A DNA stretch of 64,000 nt from Thalassia testudinum (taxonomy: Eukaryota; Streptophyta; Magnoliopsida; Alismatales; Hydrocharitaceae). The DNA lies in assembly GCA_037157565.1 (NCBI GenBank), contig JAZHRO010000012.1, positions 54,861,501 through 54,925,500 of the forward strand, written 5' to 3'. Every line of letters starts with the position of its first letter. Within the stretch, counting starts at the first letter, position 1. Made by a program: the position numbers and the translations under genes. The notes under the pieces were generated by a model. That model ran no database searches. It was not told the origin of the DNA and saw only the letters and a list, made by a program, of their open reading frames with translations. Shown here in pieces: positions 32,765-43,043 of the stretch.

Positions 32765-33717
32765 AGCAATGAGCAATTTAGAACTCTCGATTGCAATTCC
32801 TAATTCATATTCTAACTTGCTATATCTTTTTTGCTATGGTTGTTTCAAGGGAGAAGATTCATTGAAGAAAGTTCAGCCACATATCAAATACGCCAGGGGC
32901 AAGTAAGCTCTATCTCTTCTCGCTTAAGCCCCTATTTCTAAAAAGGTTAAAAGGAAAAAAAATCAATTAGGGCTACTTGCATTTTATTCTTAGATTAATC
33001 ATCAAGTTGCCTGATTTGATACATTTTATTTAGAAAACAACAAACCCTTATTTGTGCACCCACTTAAAGTTTAAGGTATCTAGGGTTACCACATCCCTGT
33101 TTGAGCCCTAGGTATCACATTTGGACAAATTAAATTGGACAAATCAAAGCCAATTAAGGATTTTAGTTTAGGGTTTTTAGAGATGCACTTGCCTAATCAA
33201 GAAATCATTTTCCCAAATAACGTGTGCCTAGACCTTGATTGAACTGATCTATTCAAGCAAAACCCTAAAATCAGGCTCTTAAAATCATTTGAACACTAAA
33301 AGAGGGACCTAAATTTTCAAGGACAATACAGGTGAAGTTGACCCACCTTGTTGGGTCAACCAATCTTCAAATTAGGTCACTCTTGCACTCAACACATCTT
33401 AAACTTCAAGTGAAATTCTAAGCACCCTTGCTCTTAATTAAAACTTGTAGACTTAAGAGGTCAAGTCCCTATTCTAGTCTACCTGGAACATCAATGACAA
33501 GAGAGGTCGGGTGGGGGAAACCCTATAACCTATGGGGGCACTCTACCGTGTAGGGGTCTTTGCAGGACTCTCCCTCTCTGGCTGCCCAGGTAATTCTCAC
33601 GTGGACGGCTTTCTGACTAAGGGGTACCATCCGCCCCGAACCTCTATAGTCATCCAAAATTTTTGGGTGTCTTGGTTGGGTCCATCACATTCTACCTCTC
33701 ATCTACTCCGTCGATGC
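32765..33717 (+). other. D 5' leader
   Basis: Untranslated leader between the primer site and gag. No gene is supported. The frame opening at 33532 merely runs into gag. Confidence 0.65.
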
Positions 33718-34408
33718 ATGTTCGGGAGGAGGTTGCTAAGACCATCCTTGAGGCCTCCTTTAGTCACTCATTCACCTCGAGGCCAAGCCTCGACCTCCTT
33801 GTCTGTGCAACAACCCAATCTTATTGATATCTCTTCCGATTCATCTGAACCTGATTCTCCTTCATCCATCATCATGGCACAACCCGCAGAAGAAAATAAT
33901 CTCAAAAATCAACTCAAGCACCTCAATGATCTATTCCAAGCCTTTGTGAGCCCACCGCAACGTCCAATGATGCGAGATCACTACAATCTCGCTGCGGTAG
34001 CAATCGAACCCCAAGTACAAATCCCCACTGGAGGTCCTGACACTGAACTCAAGTACAACATCATTCATGCCATCCCCAAATTCCATGTGCATAATTCTGA
34101 AGATCATTTTTAGTATATCAAACAACTCAAACATCTGGCCCAGACCTTCGGGTCAAAAGCTTAAAATTGGGATATTTTACTCATGAAAATGTTCTCCTTC
34201 TCTCTTATGGATAAAGCTACTCATTGGTACCAAACCCAAATGTGTCCGATCAACACCTAGGTGGAACTTCAATCCTAGTTTCTAAGAAAGTTCTTCCCTG
34301 TTGATCGGACAAATGCTTTACGGCACCAAATCACACATTTCACACAACAAGCAAGAGAACCACTTCACAAAGCAAGGGATCGTTTCCTGGATCTCATACA
34401 AAAGTGCC
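33718..34408 (+). pseudogene. gag: D gag, N-terminal part
   Basis: The start is the ATG at 33718, whose MFGRRLLRPSL matches the gag starts of H2 and A. It continues to NIIHAIPKFHVHNSEDHF and a stop at 34111-34113, then further decayed capsid sequence (FSLMDKATHWYQ, FPVDRTNALRHQ) until F interrupts it at 34408. It resumes at 38447. Confidence 0.85.
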
Positions 34409-37400
34409 TGATGAGAGGCTCATCATGATCTATAATTACCCCTAATTAACTAGTCTTCCTAGTTAATTAGATAAGGATATGTGAATATATGGGTTAATTA
34501 TAAAATAAGGAATATATTGTAAAGGACCTTAAAATAAGTTTAAAATGCTATTTTATCATTCAAATAATATTATTAATAATTTGATTAATAATTGGACTCG
34601 ATATCTTAACAATTATTCCTCTAATTAATAAGTTAATTAATTTAAGTATAATGTATACATAAGTATGTAATAACTTAAGTAACTTTACCTAATTTAATAA
34701 ATTAACCTAAAAAGGTCAAAAATGTAAATTCAAGGTGTAAACATAATAATTACCTTATTTATAATCATATATAAAAAGTTGAAAAAGATCTAAATTAAAA
34801 TAAGTCTCTAAAACTTGAGTTTACATTTAGATCCTTAAAACTCATTTCAATCGGGTACTTAATTCTCATATAGGTCCTTAAGTTTCATTGAACAAAGGTC
34901 CCTGTCTTCTTCTTCTCCTTCTTCCTTCAGTCGATTGAACGACTGACGACTGAGGGTGATTCCACCGCTTAATCACTGCTCTACCAACATAATTCTTCCT
35001 TCTCCAAGCTCTTGGAGCTTGCGCTCACCATCCCATCTTCATCCATCGATCTGGATGATTCTAATATCCTAATTTTAGGTAGGAGTTAACCTCACCGTCG
35101 TCGGAGACAACGTCCGTGGTTAACCTCCTCTAGCTCCTCTCACGTCCAGACTCCGCCGCCCTTTTCATCGCCGTCAACTATAAATAGCCCCTCACTCCCT
35201 CGATTTCTGGCAAGTTGGGTCCCTTCCCTCTTCTATCACTGAGCCGATCCAATAGGCTATTCCTCTACAACTCCAGCGATCTTCCACATCAATCTCCAAC
35301 TTCCTCCGTCCATCTTGTTTAGCTTAGGGACTTCACTGAGGTCTGCCGCATCCTTGGACATAGGCATCGATCGAGGAGTGCCTTTGCTCCAACCATTTTC
35401 ACCAACCAGAGATCTTCCTCAATACCCTCTGGTTTCGTCATCCGTCATGAGCCTTCGACGGAGTTCCCTTTACCCCTTCGTCTAGGTAACAATAGATAGT
35501 AGATTAGGAGTAGGAGTAGGATAGTCTAGATAGTTAGTTAGATTAGCGTAATTTCAGAATTTTCAAGTTCATCTTCTTTGACTCCGGCGAGCTCCTTGAG
35601 CTCACCAGAGCCCTAATTTCTTCCTTTTAAGTCGCTATCCACCTTCTTACATCTTTCACAATCACTTCTATCACCATTAATCACTAATTCTATCACTTAA
35701 TCGCCTAAATCACTTCCACCTCCACCAACTACTTCTACTGTCTATGGTAGCAGTAGTTGATTTATGATCCACCTGCATTGGGTCCACCATCATCTTTTCA
35801 TCACTAAAGACCCTAATCCTCACTATAATTCAAGTAATTACCACCTATAATGTAAACAGCCAATTTTTTATTAAGCTCCTGAGCTCGCTGTCAATGGCGG
35901 CTCAGGAGTAGTTTAAATCATTAATTATATATATATTCATCATCGCAATTATCTGTTGACTTGTTTCCTCCACTCAATTGAGTGGGAAAATAAATCCTGA
36001 GCTTAATCCAACTCATATTCTATATAAAGCGAATTTACTGTTAAATCTTTCATCTAATGATCTAATGAGGAATTTAATGTGATCCTGAGGTTCCTTGTGA
36101 CCTCAGGAACTTTTTCAAATCGAAAATGGCGTGATTTACCATTCTGAACACACTTTTCACTTTCACTGGACTCACCGGTGCTCTGACGAGCTTCGGTGAG
36201 TCATTTTCTGATCTTCGGCCTATAGAATTTAATGAAAAGCTCCATATTGATGTGATATTGATTATAAAGTAGTTTGAAGTCATTTGTTTGGGATTTTAAT
36301 CCCTGGAGCTCAGAGTGAGATGTCTTCTTCTCCAACTCCGATGGAGTTGGAGAAGCCTGGACAGATGTCTAAAAGAAGCATTTGAAGAGTCTATAAGCTT
36401 CAGTGCAGTGCACTGAAGCTATTCCTAATCTCAAATCTTTATAGAAACCTTCCAATCATTCTGACGAACAAAGTTCTTTTAGAGTTCAGGCGATGAGCCT
36501 GGAACCCTAATTTCTAGGGTTTACATACCTGATTAAGGGATTGGGAAGATTTCTGAGGTTGAGAAGATTCTATTTTAGGTGTTAATTTCGGGAGAAGAAG
36601 CTTAAATTAGAAAGTCAAAATTTCAAGCTTCACAGCCAAACTGAGTTTGAGATCTTGATCTGAGAAATTGAGGAGTTTGAACTGTCTTTGAGATTCTGTT
36701 GGATGAATTTAGAGTGAATTAATTGAGCTCAGACTTGTAAATCTGTTGTAATTCACACCCTGCCAGTTTGGGTTATTTTTTAACCCAAACTGATGGTAGT
36801 GCCATTTGGATGAGATTTGATCTCAAATCTTGCCCAGATGAATTTGTAACAACCCTTAGAATTTGTTGAAATCGATCAGAAATGATCTTAGCTGTCTGTT
36901 GCACATTTGTGATGTTTAAATCTGATCTCTAAAGCTTTCAGAGAAGCTTGGAGCTTCTTTGCAGCTTCCGAAGCTTAAAGAGCTTCAGAACCTACTCAAA
37001 TAGATGCGGAAAGACCTGTAGAGTCTATTCAGACCCTTAGTTAAGTTAGAAAAGCCAATTTTTAAACACTGAGCATTATTTCATTTCTAGGCAGTAAATA
37101 CCCCATAGGAACCCCCTAGATTTACTCTTCAAATCGAAGATGAAAACATCCTCTTAACCTAAAATTGACCCTGCAATCTTGTAGAGCAACTCAAGAGCTC
37201 TCCATCAAGCATTGAATCGCTTGATTTGGAGCAATGAGTAGGGAGAAATCGTAAGTTGAAGTTGGGTCTAGAAGGGGGAAACATAGTCCCACATCAGAAA
37301 TTCTTGAACGCGTGCATAGGTATAAAATGGTTTTGTGTTTAAGGCTTACCAGTCGTCAAGCGCTCGGCGCAAATCTGAACCTCTGACCATTCTGAGCGTA

Positions 37401-38441
37401 GCGTGTGTGTGTGTGGGTGTGTGTTCCTACAGGTGTGCGCCCGAGTGGGCGTGTGTGCGATGTGGCCCTAGGAGGGCGAGGCCTAGGAGGCGGCTAGGCC
37501 AGTTCAACTTGAGAAAGAAATAAACCAAAAATAAATCGATAACTCGAATCAGGCGATGACCGAGTAGGGTCTGGTCCCACCCTGATCTTAGGGTGTTGTG
37601 TATCCTCGAAAGGACCTCGCCGCAAACCTTAAACTAATTTTTGGTTAAAGGAAAAACTCGGTTCAGCTGAAGGAAGAAGAAAGCTAAGTGCTGGAGAAGG
37701 CTAAGTGTTGAAGCAGAGGAAGCTAAGGGTAAAGGAGGAGCAATCACAATGAAGGCTAAGGAAAGGAGAAGAATAGGCACTAAGGAACAAAGAAGAAATT
37801 AAGAAGAAAAAGACTAAGGGAAGAGAAGATGAAGGCAGGAGCAGAAGAGAAAGAAGAAAGAAAGAGCTCGAGAGAATAAGAGAAAAATAGAAAGAGAAAG
37901 AGAAAAATAAAGGACAAAGAAATAAAAGGAAAAGAAGATAAAGAGAAGAAGAAAACAGAGAGAGGCTGAAGAATAAAAGGAAAAGAAATTTATTTTGTTG
38001 TTATATTTTTAATTTCTTTTTCTTTCAATTGATTGAAATAAGGTATGTTGTAATTAGATAAACTCTTATTTGCCTTAAATTTTCTAAAATAAATAGAGAA
38101 GTTACATGTTTGTAAATGTTGAAAATGAGATTTCATATGGGATTTTGCATATTTCTTCAATTTAAATCACTTTTTGGCAAAATTCATATTATTACAATTA
38201 ACTTAATTATGCCTCCTATACTTATAAGATAAGTAGAGTTAATTAGTGAATTTTAAATGAATTATATCTCCCAACGAATGACCTGAATTCAACCAGTTAA
38301 AAGTAAAAATCTAAAATGTTAGGTTAATTCGACCATATACTACTAAACCGACACAACTTTGAGTTAACCTAAGTGACTTTCTTCTACTCTTAATTAAGTA
38401 TAATTAACTTAATTAATTGAGTTGAGGTGAGGAAACCATCA
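34409..38441 (+). mobile_element. Solo LTR F, about 4 kb
   Basis: It starts TGATGAGAGGCTCATCA and ends ACCATCA, with GTGCC on both sides (34404-34408 and 38442-38446), inside the D gag. No primer site, gag or pol was found, so a solo LTR is the simplest reading, although 4 kb is long. TATA-like boxes lie at 35179-35186 and 37321-37328, the second paired with a USE-like box. A hairpin with 13 nt arms (CTTCTCCAACTCC and its complement) lies at about 36329-36357. Purine-rich GAA sequence fills 37650-38000. A small degenerate-coding insertion cannot be excluded. Confidence 0.8.
37286..37328 (+). promoter_or_regulatory. USE-like plus TATA box in LTR F
   Basis: GTCCCACATCA (37286-37296), 24 nt, then TATAAAAT (37321-37328). 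This is the best TATA match among the five copies. Confidence 0.7.
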
Positions 38442-38446
38442 GTGCC

Positions 38447-39534
38447 CCCATCACGGAGTTCCTAAATGGGAACAAGTCTAGTCTTTTTACCAGAGACTCT
38501 GTGAGGATATCAAATTATTCGTCAATACGACCTGCGAAGGAAAAATCAGGGGTCAACACGAAGACATCGTGTGGGAGGTTCTCAAGAATATGTGTGAGAA
38601 CTCCATCAATAATGAATCCATGGGCATGTTCGACCGAACGAATGCCCATGTACAGGGCCTATCCTCTTCTGTTGACTTGGAACTGATGGCCAGTCATTTG
38701 GACAAGGTCACCATTATTGAAAAGAAGGTGGATGAGCTAACTCAACATTTGCAGCAAGCCACCTCTGCACAAAACTCATACACGCAACCACCCTCTAGTA
38801 AGGAGGTCGTACACAACATCTATCACCAACCTTCTTAGGGGATGGACCATATCCACCTCTATCTGATTCTAGCTACAAAGGAAACTCTGGATCCACCAAC
38901 TCTAGTTGGGGGAACTCTGAACCCTCATATTCTGATTTTCCCAAGGTCCCTCAGACCTGCGAAGACCTCAACGCCATTCAGAATGATCCATTCTCAAACA
39001 CCTACAACCTTCGATGGCGTAATCATCCCAGCTTCACATGATCAGGCAATAATCAAAATTAAAGACTTCAATACCTACCCCGACCACAAGCACCTCATCC
39101 ATATCAGCCGCCTCAACCTCAGCCTAACTTAACTTATCAATCTAGGCCGACTCAAACAGACCAAATGACTCTTATCCTTCATACTCTGGTTGACATTTAG
39201 AAAGCGAATGCGGCTATGCAAAAAGAGCACAGAGACGAGATCACGGAGGTTCTCAATCAACTTGCCTAGATGGAAAATCCTCGCCAACCTGGTGCACTTC
39301 CTTCACAACCTCTGCCTAATCAGAATAACATGCCGAACCAGAGGCACATTATGAACCCAAATCCGGGCCAAGCTCACTTTGTTTAGCAGGCCCCTTCTAC
39401 TCCATCACCTGATGGGATGGAGGCTTCGACATCATATATGGGTTACCAGTAGCAAACACTTCTTCTACCCACTCCAAACCAAAACCATGCAGGATTAAAT
39501 TCTGGTACTACCTACACTGGCAAAACAACACAAG
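38447..39534 (+). pseudogene. gag: D gag, C-terminal part
   Basis: Directly after F and the second GTGCC the gag resumes with CPHHGVPKWEQV, then DIVWEVLKNMCEN and the coiled, Q-rich MASHLDKVTIIEKKVDELTQHL. Later comes NDPFSNTYNLRWRNHPSF, the gag motif also present in H1 and A, in another frame. Several stops and at least one frameshift are present. I see no zinc knuckle. The gag ends abruptly at about 39534, where integrase sequence begins. Confidence 0.85.
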
Positions 39535-40186
39535 ACCATCCTTATCACCCCCAAACCAACGGTCTAGCTGAGCTATCAAATCGGAAGATCAAGAAAATCC
39601 TCCAGGTCATGATTCGCCCTGACAAGAAAGACTGGTCGTCCCAATTTCCGGAAGCTTTGTGGGCTTATAGGACTTCCCACAAAACCCAATTAGGCATGTT
39701 TCCCTTCAGATTGGTGCATGGGAAGGCATGTCACCTCTCCGTCGAATTAGAGCACAAAGCCTATTGGGCAGTACGGAACTGCAATCTCGATCTTTTTAAG
39801 GCAGGAACCCACAGAAAGCTTCAAATGAGCGAGATTAATGAATTACGCCACGACACGTATGAGAACTCTCGAATTTACAAAGAGCGGGTTAAGGCCTTTC
39901 ACGACAAGCACATATCTAGAAAGATCTTTTTCCCTAGTGAAAAAGTCCTCTTCGATGCCAAACTCAAATTGTTCCCAGGAAAACTTAGATCAAAATGGAT
40001 TGGACCATACCTTGTCTGACGAATCTTTAGAAATTGAGCTGTCGAAATCAATCAACTCAGCCACAATTAAGAACCTTTTGTCGTGAACGATCAGAGACTC
40101 AAACCTTTCATTGAACTCATCGATACAAATTTTGCTAAGATATCTTTTACCCTCCATTCTCCCTGAACTCACTGCGCCCAGCTGAT
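39535..40186 (+). pseudogene. pol: D integrase C-terminal remnant fused after gag
   Basis: PYHPQTNGLAELSNRKIKKIL, the region of the third catalytic residue of integrase, follows gag without protease, RT, RNase H or the first part of integrase. The frame 39609-40019 continues with ALWAYRTSHKTQLG and ends at PYLV. Downstream remnants run to about 40186, with GCGCTTAACGGGAGGCAACC following. About 3.5-4 kb of pol is missing compared with A. Confidence 0.88.
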
Positions 40187-40430
40187 GGCATAAAACTTAG
40201 CGCTTAACGGGAGGCAACCTGTCATTTTTGAAAAAACCCAACACCCTTCCTGACACATCCTATGCTAAACTCATATTTCACTTTAGGGTTCATCCACTAG
40301 AACAACCGACTCCACCTCTGGTACCCGTACCTGAGCTTGAAATCGTCCGTAACAGTCATTCCGACCCATTCACCCACCCATCACCTATTCTAATGTATGA
40401 TCTAAGATGAACTCAAACCCACCTAATTTA

Positions 40431-40469
40431 TAATGAGGACATTACAAATCGTAGGCTTGTGGGGGTATT
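40431..40469 (+). promoter_or_regulatory. Internal hairpin plus G-run of D
   Basis: TAATG-AGGA-CATTA, then GGCTTGTGGGGGTATT. Both arm ends differ from the CAATG/CATTG of A and B but still pair. Confidence 0.7.
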
Positions 40470-41173
40470 AAAGTGCAAAACGCCGTGAAAATCACTTCAT
40501 AAGAAACGGTTTCATCCAAAAAATCACATATTCCAAAAATACCAAAAAATAGTAATAATAATAAAATTAAAAAATGCTTAAAAAAGAACGAAAATATGAG
40601 AGGAAAGGAAATTTTGATAACATATCAGATTTTGAGGAGAAAAAGGGGAAGAGATAAAAATGCCAAAAATGAGCACAATTTGAAAAGAAAAGAAAAAGAG
40701 GTAGTCATTAGTAAAAGATTAAGGAATTGACTTAGTTCTAGACCATATCAAAAGAAAGAAAATGAAAGGCAAAAAGTGATAATAAAACAAAGAAGAGATT
40801 AGTAGGAACATTGATTTTAGGCCTCTTGGGCTGGAATCCTAGGCTTAAAAATTCAACCACCCGTTAAGATCTGAATAGTCCTCAAGTGGTTGGGGAAAAT
40901 GTGAAGGTTAAATATTAGGTCTAAGGCTTAGGAATTATTCAATCTCGTGAATTGACCTCTGGTTTGCCGGACTCGGTAACCTAAGCACCCCAATCCACAC
41001 ATAGTCTGGTTCAGTGCGCCTAAGTATCAAAATCACGTAAATGTGTTTAACTTGTTCTGAAAAGGTCACCTAGATTAGGAGCGGCTGATCAACATAAGTT
41101 GATTTGGATGAGTTCCAGGCACGGAGAGGCAGGAAATTCCCCTCGAAGATGCGCAATAACATATCGTCTCCTC

Positions 41174-41225
41174 GGTGCTTGTCTCCTAGGATATCTACAT
41201 ATCCTACTAGGGGCATGTAAGCACC
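41174..41225 (+). other. Conserved stem-loop, D copy
   Basis: 52 nt. The outer arms pair GGTGCTT with AAGCACC and the inner arms pair TAGGATAT with ATATCCTA around CTAC. The right internal loop carries GGGGCATGT. It lies just before the three-unit repeat. Confidence 0.85.
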
Positions 41226-41241
41226 CTGTGCTGGTTCAAAT

Positions 41242-41381
41242 GCCATGGGCAGCATTATCCCGAAATGTCAATTGTCAGGGTCTGGATTTAGCTACAGAAC
41301 ACCATGGGTGGGATTATCTCGAAAGCCAGGGTTATGGAAGTTGCCATGGGCGGTGCTATCTCGAAGCATCGATTGCTAAGG
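41242..41381 (+). repeat. Three-unit degenerate repeat, D copy
   Basis: Units at 41242-41280, 41302-41331 and 41343-41381. The middle unit lacks about 9 bases after the CTCGAAA core. Confidence 0.8.
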
Positions 41382-41793
41382 ACCCTACAAGGATTGATGA
41401 TGGGTACTAGAAATCTGATACAGACCGTATTGTAAAGCTAATCCGAAGCTAGAAATAAAAAGAAAAGAGAGGGAAAACTCTCCAAGAACAAAGAAAAATT
41501 CCTCTGTCTCTCTCTAACAAAAATGCATTGCAAACTGAACCAAGGCTAAAACATGTTACAAGCATGGTGCTTTAACTGCAAAGTTCAATGAACCATAGGT
41601 TAGTTCCTATGGGCCTTAAAAACCTTCACGACAGACTAAGGCTAGAGATGGTCAAGTCCGGATCTTGGTTGGTACTTGAGTACCTCTAAGTCTACTATCA
41701 GCATCCTAACCTAATCTACAAAAGGAAGCACATAGCAATGTTTCTAAGCATCAAAAGATTTTATGGTCTAGAATCAAAGTTAATACCTTGAAA

Positions 41794-41831
41794 TTTTGCT
41801 AAGGGACTAGCAAAAGCTAGGCATGGGGGTA
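41794..41831 (+). promoter_or_regulatory. Polypurine tract of D with adjoining hairpin
   Basis: Hairpin TTTTGCTA/TAGCAAAA, then GGCATGGGGGTA immediately before the 3' LTR at 41832. Confidence 0.85.
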
Positions 41832-43043
41832 TGATGGGAACACCATCATGAGCCATAATTAGCTCATCCTGACCCAATTAAGTCAATAAATGCTCCTTCA
41901 TAACCACCAGAGAGTCACAAGTCATTACATATTCATTATGAAAGAAAAATAAGAAACTAGAGCTAAAACTATAATTTTACCAGCTCATCATGAATGCAGT
42001 ACAACCAAGGATTTTCACAAGGGTTGAATGAAGTTCAATTAGTCTTAAAAAGATAACAACTGGGATAAGACAGACAGAAAATGGTTTGCAAGTGTTTTGA
42101 GAATTCAATGACTTTTGAAACCCTAAAAATAGATCCGCTTAATTAACTGAGGTTATGATTAAGATAAAATTGACCTAAACCTTCTAAAATTCATATAAAA
42201 ATATTCTATAGGGTTTAGAACTTTCAATTTTACTATCAGAACCCATTTTAACCCAAAACAGAACCACAGACAAACATTTGCCCTAATTTAGATTTTTGCA
42301 TAAATTACCCAGTCAAACATGGTCAAAACGAAAATCCAACTTCACCATTGGATTTCTTAGGTCCAAATTAGGTTTGTATCAAAATTTGGACCCAAGATGA
42401 ATTTGTCTTAACCTAGGTTGCAAATTGGTCCTGTCTAATTTCATTTATGCCATTAACTTTCAAAATCCTTTCAAATAGGCCCCTAAATTTGTCGTTATTT
42501 TCATAAAAAGGTCCCTACCGCCATTAATCCTATTCCTACTTGCTCCAACAACCTTACAATGGAAAGAACTTCCTGATTTCTTGACGAATCCCTTTCAAAA
42601 TTGAAAGGGAAGTTCGTCAAGAAATTCCCTTCCTTTTGAAACCAATCCCAAGTCCTAAAACCTACCCAATTTATCATGCGAATGCATGAGAGATTTGGGT
42701 ATCAAGGAACTCCCAAGTCCAGCGAGGCTTTCCAAGCTTGGAAAGCTTGTTTCCAAAGCTCAAAGTGCCTTTAGATCCTTATATAAGAGAGCCCAGATCC
42801 CCCCGAACTTCCTACGCTCGAAATCGGCTGAGATTCCCCATAATTCCTCTCTCTCTTTCACGGCCGAAGGTTCCTCGACGTCCAGCGACCTCTTCTTCTT
42901 CTCCTCATCATCCTTCCGCCATACCAACGATGCATTCATCTCCCTCACTTCATTTCTACGTCTCGCCGTACCAGCAGACATCCTTTTTCCATTCGTCTTC
43001 ACCATTTCTCCCTCACCGGAACCACTTTCATCTCCGACGCTGG

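Larger units (their letters stand above)
40187..41831 (+). other. 3' untranslated region of D
   Basis: It carries the hairpin plus G-run at 40431-40469, an A-rich stretch (40540-40800), the stem-loop at 41174-41225, the three-unit repeat at 41242-41381, and the terminal hairpin plus polypurine tract at 41794-41831. No gene is supported. Confidence 0.8.

Noticed and set aside
37286..37450. A known snRNA or 7SL gene downstream of the USE-TATA pair in F
   Set aside because: The following sequence does not begin like U6, U3 or 7SL as I know them, so only the promoter-like element is reported.
34409..38441. F as a full-length non-autonomous element
   Set aside because: No internal primer site next to a repeated terminus and no second copy of its first several hundred bases were found, so a solo LTR is simpler.
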